Shown here piece by piece: positions 35,801 to 47,464 of a DNA stretch of 64,000 nt. The DNA comes from Diadema setosum (Eukaryota > Echinodermata > Echinoidea > Diadematoida > Diadematidae): contig NC_092694.1 of the NCBI RefSeq assembly GCF_964275005.1, positions 36,901,542 to 36,965,541 on the forward strand. Reading direction: 5' to 3'. A program made the translations under genes and the position numbers. A model generated the notes under the pieces. That model worked only from the letters and a program-made list of their open reading frames with translations, was not told the origin of the DNA and did not search any database. Each line of letters starts with the position of its first letter. The first letter of the stretch is position 1.

Positions 35801-38800
35801 TTCTTTCTCATTTTATATCTCCTTTCTCGCTTTTGTACTGGTACGTTTGTTTTTATTGGTTATTTGTATGCCATACTTGGCTTGCATTTCAGATTGTGTA
35901 AATCAATTCATGCACTATGTATGCTTTCCAAATTTGTTGTTTTGTTGTTTTTTATGTCCTTTCAAAACTTTGGTTGCAAAAGCATAAATTTTTTGAGAAT
36001 CACTTAAAATCACTTAAAATGAAACATACAAACAAACTAAAAACAGCTTCTGTTTTTCAGCTACTTTGTGATTATTTCTAATTTTCTTTTTCTCCTTTGC
36101 TAACATATAGCATATTTATCTTGAACCATCAATAAAAAACAATTGCACTATACATAAGACATATCATGAGCATCACCATAACAAGATCAAATGGAAGTTT
36201 GCTGTAGTGATGTACAAGGTCCTCAGAGTATACAAGTTATTGCTGGGTACGATTTGTGATTTATTTTCACTCAGGGTGGTCATGTGTAAAGGTTGGGAGT
36301 TATCTTGGCTACCACACGGAATGCCAACAGTGACTGACCTCTTTGAGTACTGTCAAGAGTTCATCCAAGTTTCCATCAAATGCGGCCTCAAGCATCGTCT
36401 TTTCCCAAGTCTTCTCTTGTTTCTTCCTTCGCCTCATCTCCATCTCCTTTCGGTGCTCCTCCTCTGCCCTCTCTTGTTCTTTCCTGACTATCGCAAGGAA
36501 AGCCTGGTGATTGCATCGAAGTAAACATATGAAAATTCCAAAAATAAAATGATGTCACATAAGTTACTGATTTTATCAAGACATAAACTGTTTAGAGTGC
36601 AATTATTTCTGAGTAAATTTGATTACTTCTTTAAAGTGGTTAACTTTCTTCTGCCAAGTGTTCAATCTTTTCTTTCCCATGCAACATTGTTTCGACTGAA
36701 CCTGAAATGTTTATCACTAATTAGGATATATTCACCGTGTCTTCTTTGCTATTGATATCCTTTTAGACATCTAGATTCATTAAAAGAGCCATGCATGCCC
36801 GATGTTTCTCGTCAAATTGTAAAATTAAAAGTAGGGTTCAATGTAATATCTTACCTCTTTTTTGTTTATTATTGCTTCACATAAAAACAGATTCTGCATG
36901 AGACAGAAACACAAACCTTCTTTTTTTGGCTTTCAATTTTTGCCACAAAGTGAATAGTGAGACAGGGGGTACAGAGAAATGATGTGAACTACAAGACTAG
37001 AGTTTGTATTAAAAACCAAGAAATCAAAAAGTGTTGGCATATCTGAAATGTTGGAACAAGTTTGCCCTGGGTTGCCACACAAGTCCTGTTCTCACCTCTT
37101 TCTCCAGTTTCTCCACCATCTCCTCGTACTCCTCCTTCTCCTTCCGTAGTTTCCTCAGCTGACATTTGGCGAGGAACCGGCGCACCCATTTCTGGATCTG
37201 TACGGCAGCCAGGTCCTCCTTGCTCGGGGCTTTGGGCTTGGCGGGGGCTGCAGCGGCTTTCTTTGCAGGCGACTTGCCTCCTGCTTCCTTGCCACCCTTT
37301 GGAGCAGGGCCTGGTTTCTTTGCACCAGCTCCAGCTTGGGAAGGAAGGAGGGAAGGAGATCCGTCAGAAGTAAGAAAAAATAAAGCACGAAAAGATGAGG
37401 AAGACCAGTGAAGACAGAAAGGGGATGATAGATGAATGAAGAGAAGGAATGATTACAGTTCATATATGAATCGTGAGATGTAGAAAGTGGAGAAGAAAAA
37501 ACAAACAGAGAAGAAATTATTGAACAAGTGTCTTCATCAATTACTACAAAAGTTGTGCATACCTAGCTCCCTTGACCATGTTGCATACTTGCCAACTCTA
37601 CCGCATTTGGCGGAAGACTAGGGCTGTAGGCCTACCGCTTTAGTTTTGAAAGATTTCATTAGCATTCAACAAGCTAGCGCTGCTCGCATACATAGGTATC
37701 CTGGATTCTACCGCTTTCTCAAATGAAAATGTTGGCAAGTAACGTTAGGATGTTGACATGCTTGACATTAACCTACACCGATGGTATGGTTGAGGGGTCT
37801 AGATATCGCGGACGAAAATTTGAAATGCTCTTATAATAGAAGTTATTCCATAATCGTACCTGAATTTCTCAATGAATATCACGAAAATGCAGAAAAATCA
37901 CCTCCCAGAATCTCCTGATGATACGATGACGGAGTAGTGCGCTGTCGCCGTTTGTATGTCGGACTTTTTTTAATGCGTTCACCTTCTCGGGGTATGTAAA
38001 GATCGCGCAGCTGCCCTACTGTATGTAGTTTCATGCGTGAAAGTGTCTGCCCCTCTCTGCGGCTGTAGCGTGCTTCGGCTTTCTTGGAATATTATCAACG
38101 ATCGATCGAACAAATTACGAATTCTATCGGCTACGATCATACGAACGAGACAAGCGAGACGACACGTCTAGGCTACAACATCCTTAAAAAAAGATTTTAA
38201 GCTAAGGTAGGTAAATTATAAGGTAAAAAATTGGAAATCTAGTGAAAAATTTGTTCCAAAAAATCGGAAATTTAGTGAAAAATTTGTTCCAAAAAATCGG
38301 AAATTTAGTGAAAAATTTGTTTGAAATCAAAATTTCTTACCTGCTTTCTGAAATTCTTCTCATGTTTAGCGGTTGTCAGGTATGTTTATTCCATGGGCGT
38401 ATCGGCAAATTTTGCGCTTAGTCCTACGCGTAATATTGCTTGCTATACGCAATCTTGCTATACGTCAATCAAGGTGGGTTTCTTATCTGACGTTGGGACA
38501 TGTAACGCTAACGGGGGGCTGACCATACATCATGTATGGTTGAGGGGTCTAGATATCGCGCACGAAAATTTGAAATGCTCTTATAATAGAAGTAATTCCA
38601 TAATCGTACCTGAATTTCTCAATGAATATCACGAAAATGCAGAAAAATCACCTCCCAGAATCTCCTGATGATACGATGACGGAGTAGTGCGCTGTCGCCG
38701 TTTGTATGTCGGACTTTTTTTAATGCGTTCACCTTCTCGGGGTATGTAAAGATCGCGCAGCTGCCCTATTAGTACTGTATGTAGTTTCATGCGTGAAAGT

Positions 38801-41800
38801 GTCTGCCCCTCTCTGCGGCTGTAGCGTGCTTCGGCTTTCTTGGAATATTATCAACGATCGATCGAACAAATTACGAATTCTATCGGCTACGATCATACGA
38901 ATGAGACAAGCGAGACGACACGTCTAGGCTACAACATCCTTAAAAAAAGATTTTAAGCTAAGGTAGGTAAATTATAAGGTAAAAAATTGGAAATCTAGTG
39001 AAAAATTTGTTCCAAAAAATCGGAAATTTAGTGAAAAATTTGTTCCAAAAAATCGGAAATTTAGTGAAAAATTTGTTTGAAATCAAAATTTCTTACCTGC
39101 TTTCTGAAATTCTTCTCATGTTTAGCGGTTGTCAGGTATGTTTATTCCATGGGCGTATCGGCAAATTTTGCGCTTAGTCCTACGCGTAATATTGCTTGCT
39201 ATACGCAATCTTGCTATACGTCAATCAAGGTGGGTTTCTTATCTGACGTTGGGACATGTAACGCTAACGGGGGGCTGACCATACATCATGTATGGTTGAG
39301 GGGTCTAGATATCGCGCACGAAAATTTGAAATGCTCTTATAATAGAAGTTATTCCATAATCGTACCTGAATTTCTCAATGAATATCACGAAAATGCAGAA
39401 AAATCACCTCCCAGAATCTCCTGATGATACGATGACGGAGTAGTGCGCTGTCGCCGTTTGTATGTCGGACTTTTTTTAATGCGTTCACCTTCTCGGGGTA
39501 TGTAAAGATCGCGCAGCTGCCCTACTGTATGTAGTTTCATGCGTGAAAGTGTCTGCCCCTCTCTGCGGCTGTAGCGTGCTTCGGCTTTCTTGGAATATTA
39601 TCAACGATCGATCGAACAAATTACGAATTCTATCGGCTACGATCATACGAACGAGACAAGCGAGACGACACGTCTAGGCTACAACATCCTTAAAAAAAGA
39701 TTTTAAGCTAAGGTAGGTAAATTATAAGGTAAAAAATTGGAAATCTAGTGAAAAATTTGTTCCAAAAAATCGGAAATTTAGTGAAAAATTTGTTCCAAAA
39801 AATCGGAAATTTAGTGAAAAATTTGTTTGAAATCAAAATTTCTTACCTGCTTTCTGAAATTCTTCTCATGTTTAGCGGTTGTCAGGTATGTTTATTCCAT
39901 GGGCGTATCGGCAAATTTTGCGCTTAGTCCTACGCGTAATATTGCTTGCTATACGCAATCTTGCTATACGTCAATCAAGGTGGGTTTCTTATCTGACGTT
40001 GGGACATGTAACGCTAACGGGGGGCTGACCATACATCATGTATGGTTGAGGGGTCTAGATATCGCGCACGAAAATTTGAAATGCTCTTATAATAGAAGTT
40101 ATTCCATAATCGTACCTGAATTTCTCAATGAATATCACGAAAATGCAGAAAAATCACCTCCCAGAATCTCCTGATGATACGATGACGGAGTAGTGCGCTG
40201 TCGCCGTTTGTATGTCGGACTTTTTTTAATGCGTTCACCTTCTCGGGGTATGTAAAGATCGCGCAGCTGCCCTACTGTATGTAGTTTCATGCGTGAAAGT
40301 GTCTGCCCCTCTCTGCGGCTGTAGCGTGCTTCGGCTTTCTTGGAATATTATCAACGATCGATCGAACAAATTACGAATTCTATCGGCTACGATCATACGA
40401 ACGAGACAAGCGAGACGACACGTCTAGGCTACAACATCCTTAAAAAGAGATTTTAAGCTAAGGTAGGTAAATTATAATGTAAAAAATTGGAAATTTAGTG
40501 AAAAATTTGTTCCAAAAAATTGGAAATTTGGTGCAAAATTTCTTTGAAATCAAAATTTCTTACCTGCTTTCTTCTCATGTTTAGCGGTTGTCAGGTATTT
40601 TTATTCCATGGGCGTATCGGCAAATTTTGCGCTTAGTCCTACGCGTAATGCAGCTGTCATTTGTATGACGCACCTCTTGACCCCCGGGAAATGTGCGTCA
40701 TGGTCGCGTCAAGTACCACCAATTTGATGACGCGTGGTGCCGTCACGGGAGCAAAATGTCCGTCACAATACTGACCCATTATGTGCGTCATAGTCGGTCA
40801 TTTAACCAGAGTGTGTCAAAAGGTTCGTTAATGGGACCGTCATGTAATTTTGCGAGGCTTCTTGCATGGGGCATGGTATCCCTCCGTAACAGAATAAAAC
40901 AAACTCGCGATCGCGAGTCGGCCGAATTCACCGGCTCCTGGAAACGCGAAAATGACACAATTTTCAATCAGTTTTATTATAACATACTGATACTCACTTC
41001 ATTCTCGTATGTCTTCTTTTTCTATCTGATGTCAGACTAAAGGTCTTTTCAGAAAGTTTGAGTACAAATTTGCTCCAAAACCACACTACCAAACACGATT
41101 TGTGATTAAAATCATCACATACAGCCCGCGGCATCGCGAAGCTCGCTATCCTTCAATCGCATTCACTGTAGTGTAGCATCGACCGTCGACCGTGGAACCT
41201 GCAGCGAGCAAAACCACGTGCGTGATGTCGACCATGTGGTACATGACGGTATTGTAGACATACAGTACACGCGTACATACGTATACAGAAGGCGAGGCAT
41301 GGCAGAGGCCAGGCCCCAAAACACATACAAACGATTATGGAACTAACATTACTGAGAGTCTATTAAAACCTGCATTAACTTAAAATAGTAAATTCTATTT
41401 AAACACTAGCCATATAAACCATGTACCTAACTTGGGTTTAATAAGGTTCGTGTTTAAATAGGCAGGGGCTTCAATCAAGCTGTTTTCGAATCGGGGAAGG
41501 GGAGGCGGGAGGTTACGGAAAAAATTACTGTGGCCAGGCCGTAGTTTCGCGAAACTAGATAGTTTGCCATAGCAACGTGTATATCAAAACACGCGTTTCT
41601 ATGGGATGTCCATGAACTAGGGAACGGTTTAGAGAAATTCGAAGTCATTCGAGGTTGAAGTGGTTTTTTCCTACGCATTTTTTTTTTTGTTGTTGTTGTT
41701 CATATCTAAAAAAAAATTCGATTTCTTAATTTTTTTCAACTGGTATTTGGGAGTCTTGTAATATATTTAAAATGTTGATAGAAATTTCTGAATATATTCA

Positions 41801-44266
41801 GAAAGTACGCCTAGAGGCGCCTACTGTTTGGATAAACGGTAAACATGCAGTCTACGTTCGATACGAAGAAATCATTACGTCTTTCACGAGGAAAAACATA
41901 CAAAACAAACAAAAAACACCTACGAACGAATGTTGATAGCCAAAACTTTGATAAGTAATAAGCAGTTATCATGAGCGTGAACTGAAATTAATTGTCATGA
42001 TTTTGTTGTCTAACCAGGTGATGACTGCATCTCATTGAACCTACTCGTAGTGAATTTCTCTGGGCATACGAGACCTTTTAAGTATTTCTGGCTCAGTTGC
42101 ATTTTTAATTGACTGATTAATCGATCTTTTTTTTTTATTGTTCAGGGAACATAAGATATTCGATCAAGTACATTATATTCGACTGTTTGATGTTTCCTAC
42201 TATGCGCCAAAAGAAAGGCTATAGAATCACGATATCTTTGCAATGATTCCTTTAATTCAACTAATGAGCTGGTTCTTCGATCGATATTTCCATGATATTT
42301 ACACGCTGTTTATTCCAGTGCGCGCATTCTTCCGTCTGGCACGCACCTGGGTGTGGCACATGCTTTTGTGGAAATTTCCACAAGGGGAGAGGGGTGGGGT
42401 GTCAAGTTTCTTCGAGCCGAAGAGACTGCATGTAAAACAATCTCTTCGCTCTAATTTATTGTCATTCGTGCTTTCCCCTTATTCTTTGCTGATATTGAAC
42501 ATTTAGATTTAACTTTACGAAGGTTGGTAGCACGTGGTTCTATTTTGTTGTGAGGTGTATGTAATTTCTTTTTTTTTTATCATTCTTGGAAAGGAAAAGA
42601 AGAGTAAGGGGGAAAGAAGAATAAGAGGGAAAGTAAAATGGAACGAACGGCACGTACGCTCAGCATTCACAGTAAGCCGTCTTTTTACACCAGCATAGTT
42701 ATCATCATCACCATCAGACATCACTCAGACCATTTTAGCCTTTTCCTATCAACATTTAAAGAAAAATAAATAACAAATACAAAGTATCAACACCTCCCAA
42801 CAACACAAATATTTAGAAAAGACAACACACGGCACACTACAGCGGCTGGTATCAAACTTCGTCGCTTCGATTCGAAAAAGTATTGCAGCAAAGCGGAGAA
42901 ATCGCCGTTACGAAAATAGCAGTGCGAGACACTTGAAAGAATTACGTCAAATACTTCAAAGTATAAAGGGAACGGATAAAGTGATATAAAATGGAAGAAA
43001 TCGTACCAAATGATGTGTGAGAAACGACAGTGGAGAACGGCAAGTTTAGTAGTAGGCTTAGGCCCTAGCAACAGTTTACAGCACCGAAAGCTACGCGAAA
43101 ATAAGGTGAAAATAAATACACATTGGAAACTCGGTATTGCGACAAGATCCTTAGGATCAAGTCAATAAACGATACAAAACAAAGGAAATCAATTCATTTT
43201 GACCGGAAAATAGTTTGTTATAAGTATTCTGTTGTATGAGATCTCCTTTGATAGGCCGAGAAATACATCGAGCTTCCACGATACTCGGGAAAGACAGTTC
43301 GAACGCTTTTCACCTGCACATACTGCAGTGCACATCAATACACGAACAGAAACTCACCTCTTCCTTGCAGAAAAATGATGCAATAACGTTACAAAAAACA
43401 CACACAACACTCTAAAAATCATTTCATACTTGGGAGGCAAGGGACAAGCGGATGAAGAAGAAGAGAAAAAGAAGCAGACATTGCACAACGGAATGCTTCT
43501 ACCCCGATTCGAATCGAAACAGGGTACTGGAGTGTAGTGGCAGCTGGCTACAGTGTGCAGCTAAGCTACTATACTAACGCTCCCCAGCCGCCCACAACAT
43601 GGGGATACAGTACCACGGCGATCGAAGTAAACATCCAGGGTCCGTAGGCGACAGGGATTCACGCGGGCGAAGTTCCGTTCGGTGTACACAGTTCGCAGGC
43701 AGCGAATTGCGTGAGCGCACACAGAGCTCTGCAGCATTCCAGTCTGGCACGTACTGCGAATAACATGTGCGTCAAGGGTCAGTCATTTACACGAAGAGGT
43801 GCGTCACCATTTTGACTGGTTAATGCGTCAATGTCTCATAGAGGTGGGTCACTTTTTGTGACGGAGGGTACGTCATGGTACCTAAAAGGTATGACGCACA
43901 TTGGTACTTTGACGCACCTATCCCGGGGGTCAAGAGGTGCGTCATACAAATGACAGCTGCATAATATTGCTTGCTATACGCAGTTACGCTATGCGCGATC
44001 ATTACGTCCCTGCGCGAGACCTAGTACCCTTACTATACATGTTCCAACGTCAGATGACACTGAGATAAGAAGCCCACCATGAAGAGACAGATACCATATA
44101 GGCCTACTATCATATAGCCTACGAAAAAAAAAAAATGCGAGAACTTTATACCTTTTCCAGCAGGAGCTGCTGGCTTCTTTGCAGTTGTTCCAGCCCTGCT
44201 GGAAGTGGTGGGCTTGGCAGCTGGTTTCGCACCACTAGCTTTCGTCACTGGCTTCTTTGGAGGCAT
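26768..44266 (-). CDS. IQANK1: IQ motif and ankyrin repeat protein (IQANK1-like), ten exons
   Basis: Ten coding exons join in frame with GT/AG sites: 44266-44152, 37334-37096, 36503-36339, 35704-35484, 33401-33165, 32691-32547, 30948-30834, 29745-29517, 27667-27539 and 26930-26768. They give 585 residues and a TAG stop. Residues 1-80 are rich in lysine, alanine and proline. An IQ motif follows at about 82-103 (AVQIQKWVRRFLAK), the usual calmodulin-binding signature. Ankyrin repeats span about 155-295 (NTPLSEAASGGAADVIQMLL; GHLEAVQTLLQNGAD). A charged coiled coil covers about 300-415. The C-terminal 160 residues form a conserved domain shared with the small downstream paralog and resembling dynein AAA_9. 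This order fits the IQANK1 family, whose function is poorly known. The exon 2 acceptor could shift by 6 bases without changing frame. Intron 1 is 6.8 kb and packed with repeats. Confidence 0.9.
28129..29129. mobile_element. TTAA-flanked inverted-repeat transposon (Kolobok-like), non-autonomous
   Basis: TTAA at 28125-28128 and 29130-29133 flanks a 1,001-bp element. Its ends are inverted repeats of about 25 bp with one mismatch (AGGTACTAGCCCACATTTG at the left, its inverse at the right). The interior has CpG-rich inverted segments but no transposase frame. It sits in IQANK1 intron 8. The TTAA target and AGG terminus favour Kolobok over piggyBac, but this is inference. Confidence 0.8.
29235..29450. 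repeat. Dispersed repeat A, copy 2 (uninterrupted)
   Basis: This matches the two halves of the copy at 21105-21610 without the MITE between them. It lies in IQANK1 intron 8 directly after the exon 8 donor. Confidence 0.6.
29774..29900. repeat. AAT trinucleotide microsatellite
   Basis: A run of about forty AAT-type units sits in IQANK1 intron 7, about 30 bp upstream of the exon 8 acceptor in gene sense. Confidence 0.9.
30680..30836. repeat. Duplicated exon 7 donor region
   Basis: AGAAAGAAAACCCACATACC occurs at about 30726-30745 and again at 30815-30834, each within a longer similar context (AGCAAA, then AACA or ACAT, then ATTA). On the minus strand this places a second CAG/GTATGTGGG donor about 90 bp downstream of the true exon 7 donor. 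Reading through to the second site would add a low-complexity stretch. Confidence 0.65.
31308..31405. mobile_element. ~90-bp MITE with internal palindrome, copy 2
   Basis: Inverted ends TTAACACGTTGAGGACGAG and CGTCCTCAACTGGTTAA, with the shared core GTCTATGGGAAATGCATG. It lies in IQANK1 intron 6. Confidence 0.7.
31725..31975. mobile_element. MITE built of TTCGGAATAACGAA-type subrepeats
   Basis: The segment is dense in short inverted and direct copies of GGTTCGTTATTCCGAA-like words. The outer copies form terminal inverted repeats: CGTTATGCCGAAGGTTC near 31730 against GAACCTTCGGAATAACG near 31947-31965. It lies in IQANK1 intron 6 and is non-coding. Confidence 0.6.
32090..32460. repeat. Repeat region with CTCCCGCTT words
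   Basis: Multiple CTCCCGC/CTCCCGT words and a doubled GGGGCCCTTGAC motif fill this part of IQANK1 intron 6. A GGCGGGAGA near 32430 inverts the left-hand words. The minus-strand open frame here looks incidental. The element type is unknown. Confidence 0.4.
33692..34647. mobile_element. TA-flanked inverted-repeat element (pogo/Tigger-like MITE)
   Basis: TA at 33690-33691 and 34648-34649 flanks a 956-bp element starting CAGTTAAACTCGCATAAGTC. It ends with the near inverse (GACTTAGGCGAGTTTAACTG). Many TCGACTTA words repeat inside both ends. The ends and TA target resemble pogo/Tigger elements. The central ~600 bp is unrelated GC-mixed sequence with no transposase. It lies in IQANK1 intron 4. Confidence 0.8.
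34770..35060 (+). mobile_element. Degraded tRNA-derived SINE
   Basis: A box-like (TGGCTCAGTCAGG, 34779-34791) and B box-like (AGTTCTATTCC, 34822-34832) words sit at tRNA spacing. They are followed by TCGGATAGAAGGTAAAAGAT and CCCACTTTTATTCA, a body layout seen in tRNA-derived SINEs of echinoderms and other animals. Box mismatches indicate age. It lies in IQANK1 intron 4. Confidence 0.5.
37586..37741. mobile_element. 156-bp inverted-repeat MITE
   Basis: TACTTGCCAAC at the start is exactly inverted as GTTGGCAAGTA at the end, and CTACCGC words recur inside. It lies in IQANK1 intron 1, just before the satellite array in + coordinates. Confidence 0.55.
37783..40648. repeat. ~750-bp tandem repeat array (about 3.8 copies)
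   Basis: The landmark TGAGGGGTCTAGATATCGCG starts at 37791, 38541, 39297 and 40047, giving periods of 750, 756 and 750 bp. Copies are almost identical. One period carries a 6-bp insertion, and the region after about 40447 diverges and lacks one internal subrepeat. Each full unit holds three ~33-bp subrepeats (GAAATTTAGTGAAAAATTTG) and a 115-codon open frame (38321, 39077 and 39827 on +). The last copy is cut by a transposon at 40649 and resumes for about 20 bp after 43961. The array lies in IQANK1 intron 1. Confidence 0.92.
40649..43961. mobile_element. 3,313-bp TIR transposon with TAA target duplication (PIF/Harbinger-like), apparently non-autonomous
   Basis: The ends are perfect 41-bp inverted repeats (40649-40689 and 43921-43961) beginning TGCAGCTGTCATTTGTATGA. 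TAA directly flanks both sides (40646-40648 and 43962-43964). The intact satellite copies show the empty site CGCGTAATATTGC, which confirms a 3-bp duplication. Both subterminal regions, about 150-250 bp deep, are dense in TGCGTCA/TGACGCA words, which may be transposase-binding sites. The interior contains no frame with a recognisable transposase or Myb-like partner; the longest frames are under 120 codons. A 3-bp TWA target is the hallmark of PIF/Harbinger, but the termini do not match a family I know. Confidence 0.85.
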
Positions 44267-44560
44267 CTTGTACTCTTCAATTGAGGAAACGATGCTTCCC
44301 CTGCCTGCACTGCCTCCCTGTAGAATTCACAAATCCCTGCTCCTGGATTTTCCTACAACTTACAGTAACCGCATCAATCCAACCCAATTATCCGTACGTT
44401 TAACCAACCAACCAACCCGTGGTATGGTGCGCTTGTGGTGCGGGTTAAATGTGCCAGCTGCCGATAGATAGCCGGCCGGCCCGCCGCCGTCGGGCCGGGC
44501 GAGCGGGCGGCGCGGCTAGCTCGCCAGCTAGCTAGCTGTCGCAAATACCCCTACGGTTTT
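44267..44560 (-). promoter_or_regulatory. Probable GC-rich promoter of the IQANK1-like gene
   Basis: A compact CpG-dense block (about 44466-44530, with GGCCGGCCGGCCCGCCGCCG) lies 200-260 bp upstream of the start codon, in otherwise AT-rich surroundings. No TATA box was identified. A transcription start in or near this block is inference. Confidence 0.4.
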
Positions 44561-45819
44561 CTACGTGCGCACTGGACAGAATTAGCTTCATGTACGGGCG
44601 CCCTAAAATATACCGTCAGACAATTTTAGAATAATCAACACGATCTCATAAACAGCTGTACATGGTGTTTACAGTCAATATTATTTGTTTCTTCTTAAAA
44701 GTTTCTTGACATGTAGTGGTGATGGGGATGGTATAATAGCATCTAGCATTTTGTTGTACGGATAAAAACGACTGGAAAAAAGACTGAAACGGACGCCGTT
44801 TCGTTGCCAACCTCACCTAGCCTGTATGCGCGTGGTCGTGGCGGGGTGGGAATAAGAGGTACGGGAATGGAGCCCGCGAGCTGACGCTACCTACGAGCCC
44901 TGTCGCTTTCTTCATTTCATTCATTCATGTATTTTAATTGTCCATAAAATAGAAAGTCTTTATGATTCAAGCGGCATACATAAATACACATATATATAAA
45001 GCACACATTTCAAAATGAAACATAGAAAATAGCACACATGATCACTAATTCATCTATAAAAAAAAAACAGAAAAAAAAAATACACCACAACATCCAATAT
45101 TGCACCTGTTTCTTCAATACCTAATCTAAATAACTCTTTAAACCCAAGTATCATAATATAACAACAGTTACAAAATATAATGAAATACATGCACCAACGA
45201 AGAAATAAGGCTGATACAGCACATACAAACAAAATATTGACATATCATCCTTTAAAAATCTGGAACATTGACAACACTATCAATAAAAACTTACTACCTG
45301 GAATTAAACTCCCCATGAATCAGTACCTGTATGTATTTCAAGAAAGATAGAATTATATGACAATAAGGTCTGATGTTTATGATGAAGTGCTCGAAAATTA
45401 GCTGCATCATACATGTGTATTACCGTACTCAAAAGTTTCATATGCAAATAGACACCATGCGTCAATTAAATGCACCCCTTTGTGTTGCTGCTGTTGTTGT
45501 TGGTTTTTTTTTTTTTTTTAAATCAGTACTACTTCCCTAGAATTCTGGAGATCAATGAATGACTGGTACATATATTCAACTGGGCTGTGCATTTCAGTAC
45601 CGGTAGCTAGGCTCCTACACATTGCAATTCTGTTCAGGGAGGTGGAAAGAGAAACTTCTCTTTGTACCCCAAGGTAGGTCTGTAGACACGATCTCACCGA
45701 TAGCTCTTTATTAGTCAAAGCCATTTCTTGAACTCTTCGCAAGAGTACCTTGTAATAGATGTGATGATCCCATTCGATGAAGAGATATCAACTCATAATT
45801 TCTCACTTGGTATGAACAG

Positions 45820-45852
<33 letters not shown>

Positions 45853-46632
45853 CACAATTATACAGAATTGTAAATATGTTTTCGGTCGATTACATTTAGT
45901 AAATACAATGTACTACTGAACCTCACTTCTAAAGAGTCATCTTTGTTTCCTACTACAAAACTGGAAAAAAGACTGATAAAATGAAACAATAACAATTATT
46001 TGTATTGGTTTTTTTTTTCTTTTGCTTTTGTGCTAAAAATGGAAATATAGTCAAGACTTGATGTAATCACTTCCAAAATATAAAATATCTTCTTTTTTTT
46101 TTGATAATGTGACTTGTTTCATGAAACACTGAATTTTAATATTCAATGTTTCTTTTATACTCTATAGAATATAATGCAGAACTTGTGAAGCCACATAAAT
46201 TGCTGAAGTTCAAGAACAACCAGGAAAAGATGGGACCAAATCAATGCACACAAGTCAAATTCACGCTCTATTTTATTGTGCACAGAAAAGTGTGAAGAGG
46301 TAATAATGACACATAAACTCTACTACAAAATATGTTTCTGTCCACACACCCCAGAAAACACAACCTGTATTTATCTTAAATCTTGTCCACAAATGACAAA
46401 ATATGTGTTGAAGAGAAGGGGCAAATGTGTGTGATAACATTCAAATACATTTGCAAACAATTACTATGCACTCAGAAAAAAAAATGCAATTCTAAATAAG
46501 AGAAACATTCATTCATTGACACTCATTCAGTAATGAATAAATAGGTTTCTACCACATTTCTATTTCTGACAAATTCACAACCTCTAGTTTGATACTTTCT
46601 TCATAACAAGGAAAGAAATAAAAAAGAAATCA

Positions 46633-46663
<31 letters not shown>

Positions 46664-47464
46664 ATTGGCTAAGATAATGTCTTCAACTCTTTAGACATCA
46701 AAACTGCAGACACACACCCAGAATCCAGCAGAACTTGACTGGAAAATGTCTCCAGAAAATGACTGGTCATACATGATTTGATGAAGAGATTGGCAAAAAC
46801 ATGATTACTTGATAAACAAAAAGTACCTGTACTTGACAGGCATGAAATATGTTTACAAACATATGAGCAAACGCATACTTTGAAAGTGTGAACACCTTTC
46901 ATATGCACCCTATAAGTTACAAAGTAGACCTCAAAAATATAATGTATAGTTTCACTTGCACTGTAATTAGGAATTTGCAGAGAGGTACAATGCACAGTTC
47001 TGTTTCCTTATTAAACCCATTGAGGATGGTTTGGTTTTGCTACAAGTATTTTCCAGAGACATCTGCCCGAGTATACTCGGGACTCGTCCTCAACGGGTTA
47101 ACATCAGCATAATTATCATGAATAAAATAGCAGGGTGTTAGCTTGATTTTGCCAATGAACACGTTTCAAATATTGATATATTCTCCTTTTTCTCACTGGA
47201 CTCCGCAACTGCCCAAATCAAATTCAAAACTGAAGCTACATGTATTCACTGATCCTTACTTGGTCAGTCTTCTTGCACAGTGTTAGCTGAACACAGAGCA
47301 AAAATTAAAGGACCGACGGCATAAATGATTGGCACTTGGACAATCTAAATCAGTTTTCAGCAGAACATTGAAATGTTATTTTCTAGTGTACCAAAGTTCT
47401 ACCTATCAAACTTGTAAGTAAAGTTGAATGGCAGACAAAGACAAAACAAAAACTGACAAAAATT
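44561..47464. other. Intergenic sequence with microsatellites and a possible LINE 3' end
   Basis: TTCATTTCATTCATTCATG near 44912 looks like the 3' tail of a minus-strand LINE, with AT-rich sequence to about 45300 as its possible untranslated part. CA (about 45810-45856) and CT (about 46634-46662) microsatellites are present. No host gene was recognised. Confidence 0.45.
47011..47101. mobile_element. ~90-bp MITE with internal palindrome, copy 3 (inverted)
   Basis: The right end CGTCCTCAACGGGTTAA and the core CCCGAGTATACTCGGG match the family in reverse orientation. The left end is TTAAACCCATTGAGGA. Confidence 0.72.

Noticed and set aside
38321-40174. Three identical 115-codon frames as a multicopy gene
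   Set aside because: They follow the ~750-bp tandem repeat exactly, show no domain, and lie in an intron on the opposite strand; their openness is explained by repeat identity.
37783-40648. CRISPR-like array
   Set aside because: Repeats are ~750 bp with no spacers, in an animal genome.
40693-43071. Transposase in the 3.3-kb TIR element
   Set aside because: The longest frames have no DDE pattern or DNA-binding motif that I can recognise.
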